In this document: piece after piece, positions 1 to 6,850 of the stretch
Layout of the letters: each line of letters starts with the position of its first letter
How positions within the stretch are numbered: the first letter of the stretch is position 1
NCBI GenBank assembly: GCA_938074585.1
Contig: CALJEW010000252.1
Coordinates: 1 to 8,805 of the forward strand
From: an uncultured Rhodospirillales bacterium
GTDB lineage: Bacteria > Pseudomonadota > Alphaproteobacteria > Rhodospirillales > Casp-alpha2
Length of the DNA: 8,805 bases
Direction: 5' to 3'
The notes under the pieces: generated by a model
Database searches by the model: none
The model's input: the letters and a program-made list of their open reading frames with translations, nothing else
Told to the model about the DNA's origin: nothing
Translations under genes and position numbers: made by a program

Positions 1-351
1 CGTGATCTAGATTTCATTGATGTTTCCAGTGGTGGCAACTCGCCGAAGCAAGAAATTGATGTGGGGCCCGGGTATCAAACCGGTTTTGCTGCTGAAATTC
101 GTCGTGAAAGTGGACTTACGACAATGGCGGTCGGGCAAATCACATCGCCACAACAAGCGGAATCGATTATCCGCAGTGGTCAAGCTGATATGGTCGCGTT
201 GGCACGGGGTATGTTATACAACCCACGTTGGGCATGGCATGCAGCTGAAGCCTTGGGTGCTGAAGCGGCTTATGCGCCACAATACATGCGTACTCATAAA
301 TCACTACGCGGCCTTCCTGTTCCCGGAAATCCACCTGTCGCTAAATCTTAA
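1..351 (+). CDS. NADH:flavin oxidoreductase, YqjM/NamA-type old yellow enzyme (C-terminal part, 5' end outside window)
   Basis: The frame is open from the first base and ends at TAA 349-351, giving the last 116 residues of a family that is usually about 350-370 residues long. The fragment shows the C-terminal part of the FMN-binding TIM barrel. It starts with the strand and loop IDVSSGG, continues with a GPGYQ segment typical of the YqjM subclass, then VGQIT and the phosphate-binding ADMVALARGML motif, and ends with the PQYMR tail found in this group. Such enzymes use NAD(P)H and FMN to reduce the C=C bond of alpha,beta-unsaturated carbonyl compounds in the cytoplasm; the native substrate is usually unknown. 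The next intact gene on this strand begins about 1 kb downstream, so no operon partner is visible. Family assignment is firm. The specific name namA is not assigned because only a third of the protein is present. Confidence 0.93.
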   Translation, partial: RDLDFIDVSSGGNSPKQEIDVGPGYQTGFAAEIRRESGLTTMAVGQITSPQQAESIIRSGQADMVALARGMLYNPRWAWHAAEALGAEAAYAPQYMRTHKSLRGLPVPGNPPVAKS

Positions 352-364
352 AAGTTTACGATCT

Positions 365-407
365 TGGCGATAATTGGTTACGCACTTCGCATCATTGATT
401 ATCGCCA
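365..407 (+). terminator. Hairpin 13 bp after the ene-reductase stop, possible terminator
   Basis: A perfect 10-bp inverted repeat (TGGCGATAAT at 365-374 and ATTATCGCCA at 398-407) encloses a 23-base loop and is followed by TATTTC. Its place directly after the stop codon suits a transcription terminator. The loop is long and the following T tract is short, so it could instead be an mRNA 3' end stabiliser or a protein-binding site. Confidence 0.45.
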
Positions 408-487
408 TATTTCCCCTGGACACCATTTAATAGACAAAGCAATCGCACTCGATTTAGGGTAACATTGTTCAATATAAGAAATAGCGT

Positions 488-855
488 ATGACCGAGGTGC
501 AGTCATTGATCATTTGTGTGTCAGTGATTACCGATGAGAACTTCTTAGCCCTAAAAGCTCAGTCAGTTGAATTCACAGGGGCTGAGGTCGTGCAGAGTGT
601 CGACGAGCTTCAATTGGCAGTTGGGCTATTTGCTAATTCTACATATATATAACAATTCAAACGATGCAATTAACCCTGCGTTCGCGTTAGCGAATGTTGT
701 AAAATATGGCGGCGATACCGCTTATGTGGCATCGGGAGATGGCCTAACCGGATTCGCGGGCTGTTGAACTCATAGACAGGGGCGCGGCAAATTTTCTGTT
801 GAGCAGTTATAGCCGCACGAGTAGTGCGCCATACACAATGTGGTTGGTGCATTAG
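488..855 (+). pseudogene. Decayed coding remnant spread over three frames, function unknown
   Basis: No single frame is long here, but three successive plus-strand stretches read like protein. Bases 488-652 (start ATG 488, stop TAA 650-652) give 54 residues beginning MTEVQSLIICVSV. An overlapping frame to the TGA at 765-767 contains INPAFALANVVKYGGDTAY. A third frame, from about 748 to the TAG at 853-855, contains AVELIDRGAANFLLSSYSR. One inserted base near 750 would join the second and third parts smoothly. This is what a gene with several frameshifts would look like. I do not recognise the family. The first part could also be a small intact gene, although no good ribosome binding site is seen before ATG 488. 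The rest of the gap between 352 and 1354 holds only the hairpin at 365-407 and the frame at 897-1211. Confidence 0.3.
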
Positions 856-896
856 TCACCTCCATATCCGCCAGAACTCAAATTAAGTGACAACAA

Positions 897-1211
897 ATGA
901 TTAGCAACTCATCAATGCACTTGGCAAAGGCCCAACTACATATAGAAGCCCCAGATCATGAGCTTGAGCCCCTCGCAAAATATTGAGCGCATTGTGAACA
1001 GGCACTCAAAGAGGCTGAAACTCTTCGAAATAACTTCTCAGAGCTGGTGTTTGTGCCACTAATTGATGGGATCGAAAGTATTGACGATGCCGCATATATA
1101 TTTGGGTTCCCTCACAGCAAGGTGCCAAATCGGGCAACGATAAGGACTATTAACGCAACTCGGCTTTTGTTCTCCATTCTGGTTCAAGTTATGCATCGCA
1201 CAAAAACATGA
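897..1211 (+). pseudogene. Hypothetical frame of 104 sense codons interrupted by one TGA
   Basis: From ATG 897 the frame runs 29 codons to TGA 984-986, then continues for 74 more codons to TGA 1209-1211. Both sides look coding: LHIEAPDHELEPLAKY before the stop, and an acidic and amphipathic stretch after it (EQALKEAETLRNNFSEL, then FVPLIDGIESIDDAAYIFG). A Trp codon TGG mutated to TGA would explain the interruption. Other genes in the window use TGG for Trp and end in TAA or TAG, so nothing independent supports recoding of TGA. No domain is recognised. No convincing ribosome binding site precedes ATG 897. It may be part of the same decaying locus as 488-855, or a separate broken small gene. 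Confidence 0.3.
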
Positions 1212-1354
1212 GCTAAGTTAACGCAGCCATGGACTTATTGCGTCATTTGTAACGGTGGACAAGGTTTATCGATTTCACCTTGCGTGTCGGCATTGTCCGT
1301 CGTAGGAATCTAATTTAAATAAGAGACAGATAATATGGATATAGGGGACACGTT

Positions 1355-2098
1355 ATGCGCCTTGCAGGAAAAGCCGCCATCGTAACCGGGGCCGGAACGG
1401 GTTTTGGGGAACAAATTGCACATCGATTTGCTGAAGAAGGGGCAATGGTCGTTGTAGCAGATATCAACGAAGACAATGGCAAGCGCGTTGCTGCGGACAT
1501 TGAAGGCGCTATTTATTGCAAAGTGGACGTCACCAACACTCTTCAAGTCCGGGCGATGGTCCAAACTTGTGTTGCTGAGTTTGGTGGATTAGACATATTA
1601 GTGAATAACGCTGGAATAGTGCAAAAAAAAACACCCTTACAAGACCTTTTGGAAGAAGACTTTGATAAAATTTTTGCGGTTAATGTCAAAAGTATATTTT
1701 TCTCCGCCGTTCATGTCATCCCCGTTATGAAAAAAAAAGGCGGGGTTATTATCAACTTAGGTTCAACCGGTGCTGTTAGACCCCGGCCCGGGCTGACATG
1801 GTATAACGCCTCTAAGGGCGCTGTGGTAACGCTGACTAAATCAATGGCCGTTGAGTTGGCAGACGATAATATCCGAGTCAATGCAGTAAACCCAGCAATC
1901 AGCGACACCGCTATGCTGTTGGATGTGCTAGGCGGAGAAGACACGCCAGAAGGCCGCAACAAGCTGATTTCAACCATCCCACTGGGCCGCATGACAGCCC
2001 CAAAAGATGTCGCCAACGCAGCATTATACTTGGCATCTGATGAAGCCAAATTCATCACAGGCGTCTGCATGGAAGTCGATGGTGGAAGATGCATCTAA
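1355..2098 (+). CDS. Short-chain dehydrogenase/reductase (SDR), classical type
   Basis: The gene encodes 247 residues, the usual length for a classical single-domain SDR with a Rossmann fold, acting in the cytoplasm. The cofactor motif TGAGTGFG is at residues 11-18, and Asp36 at the end of the second strand favours NAD(H) over NADP(H). NNAG is at 84-87. The catalytic set is complete: Asn110, Ser137, Tyr150 and Lys154 (YNASK), with the correct 13-residue Ser-Tyr spacing. The usual PG motif after the active site reads NPA here (VNAVNPAISDT), and the C-terminus has the typical VDGG tail. Similar proteins are annotated as 3-oxoacyl-ACP reductase or glucose 1-dehydrogenase, but the substrate cannot be read from sequence. 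The start is supported by AGGGG ending 8 bases before ATG. A weak promoter (TTGTCC at 1293, TTAAAT at 1315) is possible. The gene contains two runs of nine A (1623-1631 and 1730-1738). It converges on the monooxygenase gene. Confidence 0.95.
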   Translation: MRLAGKAAIVTGAGTGFGEQIAHRFAEEGAMVVVADINEDNGKRVAADIEGAIYCKVDVTNTLQVRAMVQTCVAEFGGLDILVNNAGIVQKKTPLQDLLEEDFDKIFAVNVKSIFFSAVHVIPVMKKKGGVIINLGSTGAVRPRPGLTWYNASKGAVVTLTKSMAVELADDNIRVNAVNPAISDTAMLLDVLGGEDTPEGRNKLISTIPLGRMTAPKDVANAALYLASDEAKFITGVCMEVDGGRCI

Positions 2099-2112
2099 CG
2101 CCACAGGCGTTA
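2096..2112 (+). terminator. Small hairpin overlapping the SDR stop codon, weak terminator candidate
   Basis: TAACGCC and GGCGTTA form a 7-bp stem with a 3-base loop, beginning at the SDR stop codon and followed by TATTTAAT. The stem is short and the T tract is interrupted, so this is only a candidate for the end of the SDR transcript. Confidence 0.3.
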
Positions 2113-2185
2113 TATTTAATCCCAACCCAAATCCAGCTCCATCGCTTATATCGAACTGCAACAGTTTTGTCTCGATAGGCAATTC

Positions 2186-2206
2186 GTTCTCATAGAACCG
2201 TTTTTT
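2186..2206 (+). terminator. Short hairpin plus T6 tract, possible terminator of the SDR transcript
   Basis: GTTCT and AGAAC pair around the loop CAT and are followed by CCG and six T. The order hairpin then T tract fits plus-strand termination. The stem is only 5 bp, and the site overlaps the last two bases of the convergent monooxygenase gene. Confidence 0.3.
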
Positions 2207-2522
2207 AAGACGCGGAAGACAATACGTGAATGGTGCGATCTGCCAGCATGTCTTTAACACTTGCACCATATGCGACCATGTGAGGAGCTGCAGCGTGGGC
2301 CATTAGGTGGTCAAGTGTCTCCCACTTCTCAATAACAACGAACGTATCGGGGCCTACTTGGGTTTGGAACGGGCCAACGTCGTTGGTGTCGATGGTTGGT
2401 CCGTATTCGATGCAGCCGTCTTCGGCGTGAACAGCGGGTACGTTTGCATTAAACAAAGCCAAAACTTCAGCGCGTTTTCCAGGTATTGTGGTAATCATGG
2501 CAACAACATTGACTACAGACAT
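2205..2522 (-). CDS. Antibiotic biosynthesis monooxygenase (ABM) domain protein, YgiN-like putative quinol monooxygenase
   Basis: The 105-residue product matches a single ABM ferredoxin-like domain in length and pattern. It begins with a hydrophobic strand and the segment TTIPGKRAEVLALF. The most typical part is the centre, FVVIEKWETLDHLMAHAAAP followed by HMVAY, which corresponds to the family's conserved 'E-x-W-x-s-x-x-x-l-x-x-H' region. Family members are small cytoplasmic homodimers that oxidise quinols or polyketide aromatics without a bound cofactor, or break down reactive metabolites; many have no known substrate. The start is supported by AGGAG (2530-2534 on the opposite strand), seven bases before ATG. 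It is the last minus-strand gene of its group, 61 bp after the split permease, and could be co-transcribed with it. The family is clear, the substrate unknown. Confidence 0.88.
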   Translation of the reverse strand: MSVVNVVAMITTIPGKRAEVLALFNANVPAVHAEDGCIEYGPTIDTNDVGPFQTQVGPDTFVVIEKWETLDHLMAHAAAPHMVAYGASVKDMLADRTIHVLSSAS

Positions 2523-2556
2523 ATGTATTCTCCTAGTTAATTAAAAAAAGATTGAG

Positions 2557-2569
2557 TTGATATGATCAA
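2557..2569 (-). promoter_or_regulatory. Inverted repeat upstream of the ABM gene, possible operator
   Basis: TTGAT and ATCAA form 5-bp arms around a 3-base spacer, 35 bases before the ABM start codon. Read on the minus strand, the repeat contains TTGATC, which could serve as a -35 element with TTTAAT 18 bases further on (2540-2545). That -10 would place the transcript start almost on the ribosome binding site, so the promoter reading is weak. Confidence 0.2.
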
Positions 2570-2583
2570 ATTTTGGGGTGGAG

Positions 2584-3126
2584 TTAAAGGCTGAATGCGA
2601 ACCGGGACGAGATTAGGCACATAAAAAACGTAAAAGTTAGTTCCAATTGGCGCTTTGTGATGCCATGAGCCAGCCTTGCCCCCCATGGTGCTAACAAAAC
2701 ACTGGCTGGAATAACAATCGCCGCGCCAATGAGCGAGACATAACCAATGGACCCGGTGGGCAAACCTTCAAGTCCGTATCCGGCCCACATAAACCCAAGC
2801 GCGCCTGGAATAGCGATCAGTGGCCCAACGCCAGCGGAAGTGCCAACGGCTTGGTGAATGGCGCGACCATATAGGGTCATCATGGATGACGTAAACGCGC
2901 CGCCGCCAATGCTCATGATTGTCGACATGCAACCGACAAACACCCCATAAAGTCGCATTCCAAAGCCATGCGGCACATCATCGCCTAAGCGCCAATGGTT
3001 GCGGGCAAAAATCATTTTAAGGGCCAGGACTGACAAGCAGGAGACCCAAACGATTTTGATGGCATACGGATTTGAGTATTTGGCAACCAGAATACTAACC
3101 AACACGCCAATGATAATGGGAACCAT
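2584..3126 (-). CDS. TauE/SafE-family permease, C-terminal part (180 residues), separated by a frameshift from the N-terminal part
   Basis: This reading frame carries about two thirds of a TauE/SafE (DUF81) membrane permease, a family linked to export or import of sulfite, sulfoacetate and other organosulfonates. It has hydrophobic helices at roughly residues 3-15, 22-40, 57-80, 95-120, 125-150 and 160-178. The second family repeat shows STIMSIGGG at 68-76, counterpart of GIGGG in the upstream frame. The start ATG shares one base with the TAA of the upstream frame (TAATG on the minus strand). No ribosome binding site is visible before it. Joined with the 93 upstream residues the length is 273, the expected size of an intact permease, so a single lost base near 3126 is the simplest reading. 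Two separately translated, coupled chains are an alternative. The transported compound cannot be inferred. Confidence 0.8.
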   Translation of the reverse strand: MVPIIIGVLVSILVAKYSNPYAIKIVWVSCLSVLALKMIFARNHWRLGDDVPHGFGMRLYGVFVGCMSTIMSIGGGAFTSSMMTLYGRAIHQAVGTSAGVGPLIAIPGALGFMWAGYGLEGLPTGSIGYVSLIGAAIVIPASVLLAPWGARLAHGITKRQLELTFTFFMCLISSRFAFSL

Positions 3127-3407
3127 TAAGGTTTGAGAACCCGCAAATCAACAGATTTCCGTTTTTTGTGAGCCAGAAAAGAGAGCAACGATGTTGGCAC
3201 CATGACCAGCAGCGACGTGCCAATAGACAAATGCAGACACTGGGTTTCTGGAACGCCTATGCGCTGAAAGACTTCATATAAGATAGGAACCAACATGGCC
3301 CCGCCGCCGATGCCTAAAAGCCCCGCAATAAACCCCATTAATAAGCCGCCCATCACAAGGGCCGCAATTAAAGACCAGTTGTCGTTGAGGAGTTGGGCAA
3401 GTTCCAC
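3126..3407 (-). CDS. TauE/SafE-family permease, N-terminal part (93 residues), ended early by a frameshift
   Basis: The frame starts at GTG 3405-3407; no in-frame ATG lies nearby and AGG stands about eight bases upstream. It encodes the first part of a TauE/SafE permease. The first long hydrophobic segment contains the family signature GLLGIGGG (residues 29-36), followed by VPILYEVF. A second hydrophobic stretch (TSLLVMVPTSLLSFL) comes before a basic cytoplasmic loop KKRKSVDLRVLKP. There the frame meets TAA (3126-3128), where intact homologues continue into the next helix. The continuation lies in another frame from 3126 down to 2584. The break is inside the first half-repeat, not at the boundary between the two repeats, which argues against an evolved split at a domain border. 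The gene begins 31 bp beyond the strong terminator that ends the BI-1 unit, so it needs its own promoter. Confidence 0.8.
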   Translation of the reverse strand: MELAQLLNDNWSLIAALVMGGLLMGFIAGLLGIGGGAMLVPILYEVFQRIGVPETQCLHLSIGTSLLVMVPTSLLSFLAHKKRKSVDLRVLKP

Positions 3408-3438
3408 AAGGCGGACCTATGCGTTAAAGGGAATTGTT

Positions 3439-3480
3439 AATAAAAAAGCCGCCCCAGTTTCCCAAAGCGGCTTTTTTATT
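3439..3480 (-). terminator. Strong bidirectional rho-independent terminator after the BI-1 gene
   Basis: A perfect 14-bp inverted repeat (AATAAAAAAGCCGC at 3439-3452 and GCGGCTTTTTTATT at 3467-3480) surrounds a 14-base loop. The GC core with A and T tracts on both sides gives a U tract on either strand. It lies 14 bp past the stop of the BI-1 gene and just upstream of the permease, so it separates two minus-strand transcription units. Confidence 0.88.
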
Positions 3481-3494
3481 CGATGGTTGTTGGC

Positions 3495-4220
3495 TTATTC
3501 ACGATTGCCAAACAGGTGTAGCATAAAGAGGAACATGTTCAAGAAATCTAAATACAAACGTAGCGCGCCCATTATGGCTTTCTTTTCATGGGTTTCAGAT
3601 CCATCAGATTTCATATAAATAGATTTGATTTGTTGTGTGTCATAAGCGGTAAGACCGGCAAAGATTAACACACCCAATACAGAAATAACGAACTGCATGG
3701 CGGAGCTTTCTAGAAAGATATTTACGACCATGGCAATCATCAGCCCGATGACACCCATAACCAAAAACGACTTCATTCCAGACAGGTCGCGCTTGGTTGT
3801 GTAACCGTAAAGGCTAAGACCCGCAAAAGCGCCGGATGTAATGAAGAACACGCGGGTGATGCTGGCACCGGTGTAAACCATGAAGATGTAACTCAATGAA
3901 AGACCCATCAAACCGGCATACACCCAGAATACCATCTGTGCAGTTTGCGCTTTCATGGTGCTTATCTTTGCGCTTAGGAAGAAGACCAAGCCCAAAGGAG
4001 CTAGCATAACAACCCATTGCAGCGGTGTGCCATAAATAGCTGACATCAACGATTGTGATGTCGATGACGTATAGGCAACCACGCCGGTTAGGCCCAAAGC
4101 GATGCTCATGTAGTTATAGACTTTAAGCATGTAAGTGCGCAGGCCCTCATCAACTTGCGCTGCAGACGCTTGCGCACCTGTCATTTGTGCAGTGCGCAAA
4201 GTGAAACGATTTTCAGCCAT
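3495..4220 (-). CDS. BAX inhibitor-1 / YccA-family inner membrane protein
   Basis: The 241-residue product has the length and layout of bacterial BI-1 (TMBIM, YbhL/YccA) proteins. A polar N-terminus of about 30 residues is followed by EGLRTYMLKVYNYM, typical of alphaproteobacterial members. About seven hydrophobic helices lie between residues 35 and 238. Conserved pieces include YGYTTKRDLSGMK (138-150), the signature AYDTQQIK (192-199), and a final helix with ALRLYLDFLNMF. The acidic residues in and near AYDTQQIK correspond to the pH-sensitive pore site known from the structure of Bacillus YetJ, a calcium-leak homologue. E. coli YccA instead modulates the FtsH protease, so the role here is open. 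The start is supported by AAGGAG six bases before ATG. It lies 98 bp after the ybbP-like gene on the same strand and ends at a strong terminator. Confidence 0.95.
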   Translation of the reverse strand: MAENRFTLRTAQMTGAQASAAQVDEGLRTYMLKVYNYMSIALGLTGVVAYTSSTSQSLMSAIYGTPLQWVVMLAPLGLVFFLSAKISTMKAQTAQMVFWVYAGLMGLSLSYIFMVYTGASITRVFFITSGAFAGLSLYGYTTKRDLSGMKSFLVMGVIGLMIAMVVNIFLESSAMQFVISVLGVLIFAGLTAYDTQQIKSIYMKSDGSETHEKKAIMGALRLYLDFLNMFLFMLHLFGNRE

Positions 4221-4268
4221 TAGAAACTCCTTAAAATTAGTACATATAAGAAAACGCTATTCTGTACA

Positions 4269-4298
4269 TAAATATGGCATAAAGTGAAATGAAATCAA
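4269..4298 (-). promoter_or_regulatory. Possible sigma-70-type promoter for the BI-1 gene
   Basis: On the minus strand TTGATT (4293-4298) and TATTTA (4269-4274) stand 18 bases apart in the AT-rich 98-bp gap before the BI-1 gene. The expected transcript start leaves a leader of about 40 bases ahead of the AAGGAG site. Read-through from the ABC transporter genes is equally possible, since no strong terminator lies between them. Confidence 0.3.
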
Positions 4299-4318
4299 GG
4301 GCTGTTAGGCTCGGCAAC

Positions 4319-6850
4319 CTAATCGTCGCGCAAGTGCGGGGCGGCTTTTTGACCCAAGGCCCGCCATGTACCAATCAAGCCGACGCTGGTTGTCATTAAA
4401 ACGCACAAAACAACAGTAAGAATGACAATATTCGGCAAAAAAACCCACTCGGAGCCCATTAAAAATTTAATCACGGCCCAAGCAGTTAAGGAACCAATTC
4501 CAGCCGCAACAGCGCCCGTTAATAGGCCTAAAATGCCGTATTCGAGCATATATATGCATAAAATGCGTTTGTAACCCGCCCCCAATACTTTGAAGACAAC
4601 CGCTTCATAGACCCGCCTGCGGTGCTCAGATACCATAACACCGGCTAATACGATCAACCCTGCAATCAGAGTTAACGCCGCCGTTCCTTTGACCGCAGCA
4701 CCAATGCCAGACAGAATTACGGATGCTGCTTGCAAGGCGTCGCGAACCCGTATGGCTGAAATATTGGCAAACGTATCGGTGGCGGCGCGCTCAACCGCGT
4801 CTTCGGCTTCGGGCGCCGCTTCAATGGCAGCAATGTGGCTGTGTGGAGCACCTTCTAAAACGCCCGGCGCAAAGACAATCGCGAAATCAAATTTGAGGCT
4901 GCGCCAATCAATTTCCCGCAAACTGGCAATGTTTGCTGTAATTTCACGACCCAAAACATTGAGGGTCAAGCTATCGCCCAAACCGACTTTAAAGCCCCGC
5001 GCCAATCCGGCATCCAGTGATATTAGCGGCGGCCCACTGTAACCCGCATCCCACCATTCGCCTTGGGTGATTGCCGATGCCACATCGTCTTTGTTTGCCG
5101 CATAGGTTAAGGCTCGGTCGCCCCGGATCGCCCATTGGCTTTCGGGCGCAACTTCTGCCTTTTCAACTGGAATTCCATTAATTTGGATAATTCGCCCGCG
5201 TAAACTGGGAACGCGTTTATAAGCGCCAGCGCCCTTAACGCTGGTTACGGCCTTATCAAATTCGGCAACTTGACCGGGTTGAATATCGAGAAAAAAGAAG
5301 GCCGGGGCGCGTTCGGGTATGCGTTCGCTAATTTGGCGGCTTAAATTACCCTCAATTAATCCAATGGCAACAAGCACCGTTAACCCAAGCCCTAAAGAGA
5401 CAACAATGTTGGGGGTGGGGGTGCTGGGGCGGTGCAAATTGGTTTGGACTAAGCGCCAAAGGGCACCTCTTCCGGGTTTCCATTTCCTTGCTATTTGCAT
5501 AATCAGATATGCGCTAAAGCGGAGTAGAACCAAAGTCAAAATCGAGCCTATAATGAACCAAAGGGCAAAGAACCAATCTGATGAGGTATAAAGCGTACAC
5601 AACGCCAGTAATAGGATGCCGGTAAGTGTTGCAATCACATAACCCCATCGGGGGCGACGAGCAGTTGTGTCGAGGCTGAACCTAAATAAATGAGCTGCGC
5701 TGACATCGCGCGCCCGGCCCAAAGGCCAAAGCGCAAAGGTGACGGTCGATAAAAACCCAAACACGGCAGCAACAAGGGTCGGTGTGGAATAAAGCCCAAT
5801 CGCAGGGCGAACGGGTAAGTGATTGCCAATCAATTCCAATAAAATGATCGGTGACCCACCGCCAATAATCAGCCCGATTGTGATGCCAATGGTACCGATC
5901 ACCAAAATTTGCATCATATAAATGCTAAATACCAAATTGCCGGACGCGCCCAAACATTTAAAAGTTGCTATGGTTTCTGTTTTGGTATCCAAATAACTAC
6001 GTACGGCACCGGTAATGCCAAGCCCGCCGACCAATAAAACGGTCAGGCCGGTGAAGCTCATGAATAGGGTCATGCGTTCCAAAAATCGCTTAATACCGGG
6101 GGCTGCTTCTTCAGGTGTCCGCAATCGCCACCCGGCTTTTGGGAAGGTTTCTGCTAACGTTGATTGCCATGCTTTTGGGTCGGCTGATTTGGGTAACCTC
6201 AACTTGTAATGATAGCGCAGTTGGCTTCCGGGTTGAACTAAGCCAGATTGATGCAGGGCCTCTAAATCAATCATCAGGCGCGGCCCTAGGCTAAAAACGC
6301 TGGCGACGCGGTCGGGCTCGATGATAATGGTGTTTCGAATTTGAACGGTAATGCTGCCCAGCTTAACCGTATCGCCTAATTTTAGCTGTAACCGCGTTAA
6401 TAAATTAGCATCAACCGATGCCCCCCATGAACCGTCTTTCAAAGCATAAGAATCTTTGGAAGAACTGGCGGGGGTGGTTTCCATTTGGCCAACCAAAGGG
6501 TAGGCAGAATCAACAGCTTTTAATTCCACCATAGCCCGGCGTTCACGGGTGGTGGTAGGGCGGACCATGGCGCGCATAGTAATGGATTCGGAATAAGTTT
6601 CGGCTTGTGCTTTTAAAAAGGTTTTTTGGGTAGCCGATGCGGGGCGGTGCAACAGGCGCAAATCAATATCGCCGCCCAAAAGTTTTTTACCGTCAGTGCG
6701 TAATCCACCCAAAACCGATTCACTTAAATTGCCAACCGCCGTAATCGCCGCTACGCCCAAAATCAGGCATGCTAAAAAAATCCAAAACCTCCCAAACCCG
6801 CTGCGCAACTCGCGCCGCGCCAAGCGCCAACTTAAAGTTAAATTAGGCAT
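4319..6850 (-). CDS. ybbP: ABC transporter permease, FtsX/MacB-type, YbbP-like
   Basis: The product has 843 residues, close to the usual 800-850 of YbbP. It has one N-terminal helix (about 22-40) after the basic segment WRLARRELRSGFGR, then a long periplasmic region to about residue 255. Next comes a first FtsX domain with helices near 260-285, 305-335 and 355-378. Further helices lie near 403-422, 428-452 and 481-500. A second periplasmic region leads to a last FtsX domain near the C-terminus (roughly 715-826). Both FtsX domains keep the coupling segment that contacts the ATPase, seen as TIATFKCLGAS (292-302) and EAVVFKVLGAG. Such permeases act with a LolD/MacB-like ATPase as mechanotransmitters or lipid-related exporters at the inner membrane; the YbbAP substrate is not settled. 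The gene overlaps the ATPase gene by 8 bases, implying translational coupling. It ends with TAG and is intact throughout. Confidence 0.95.
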   Translation of the reverse strand: MPNLTLSWRLARRELRSGFGRFWIFLACLILGVAAITAVGNLSESVLGGLRTDGKKLLGGDIDLRLLHRPASATQKTFLKAQAETYSESITMRAMVRPTTTRERRAMVELKAVDSAYPLVGQMETTPASSSKDSYALKDGSWGASVDANLLTRLQLKLGDTVKLGSITVQIRNTIIIEPDRVASVFSLGPRLMIDLEALHQSGLVQPGSQLRYHYKLRLPKSADPKAWQSTLAETFPKAGWRLRTPEEAAPGIKRFLERMTLFMSFTGLTVLLVGGLGITGAVRSYLDTKTETIATFKCLGASGNLVFSIYMMQILVIGTIGITIGLIIGGGSPIILLELIGNHLPVRPAIGLYSTPTLVAAVFGFLSTVTFALWPLGRARDVSAAHLFRFSLDTTARRPRWGYVIATLTGILLLALCTLYTSSDWFFALWFIIGSILTLVLLRFSAYLIMQIARKWKPGRGALWRLVQTNLHRPSTPTPNIVVSLGLGLTVLVAIGLIEGNLSRQISERIPERAPAFFFLDIQPGQVAEFDKAVTSVKGAGAYKRVPSLRGRIIQINGIPVEKAEVAPESQWAIRGDRALTYAANKDDVASAITQGEWWDAGYSGPPLISLDAGLARGFKVGLGDSLTLNVLGREITANIASLREIDWRSLKFDFAIVFAPGVLEGAPHSHIAAIEAAPEAEDAVERAATDTFANISAIRVRDALQAASVILSGIGAAVKGTAALTLIAGLIVLAGVMVSEHRRRVYEAVVFKVLGAGYKRILCIYMLEYGILGLLTGAVAAGIGSLTAWAVIKFLMGSEWVFLPNIVILTVVLCVLMTTSVGLIGTWRALGQKAAPHLRDD

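Noticed and set aside
670..852. 60-codon minus-strand frame in the gap
   Set aside because: Low-complexity His/Arg/Thr-rich product without a ribosome binding site; the plus-strand traces are more protein-like.
1260..1282. CAAGGT / ACCTTG inverted repeat upstream of the SDR gene
   Set aside because: 6-bp arms with an 11-base spacer and no extension; too weak to call an operator or terminator.
1711..2094. 127-codon minus-strand frame inside the SDR gene
   Set aside because: It is antisense to an SDR with a full set of motifs; its Ser/Thr/Pro-rich composition is typical of a shadow frame.
4240..4270. Direct repeat GTACATA at 4240 and 4264 before the BI-1 gene
   Set aside because: Seven bases in an AT-rich leader are easily expected by chance; no further copy was noticed.
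4305..4322. TTAGG / CCTAA inverted repeat overlapping the ybbP stop as a terminator
   Set aside because: The stem is only 5 bp with an 8-base loop and no T tract follows on the minus strand.
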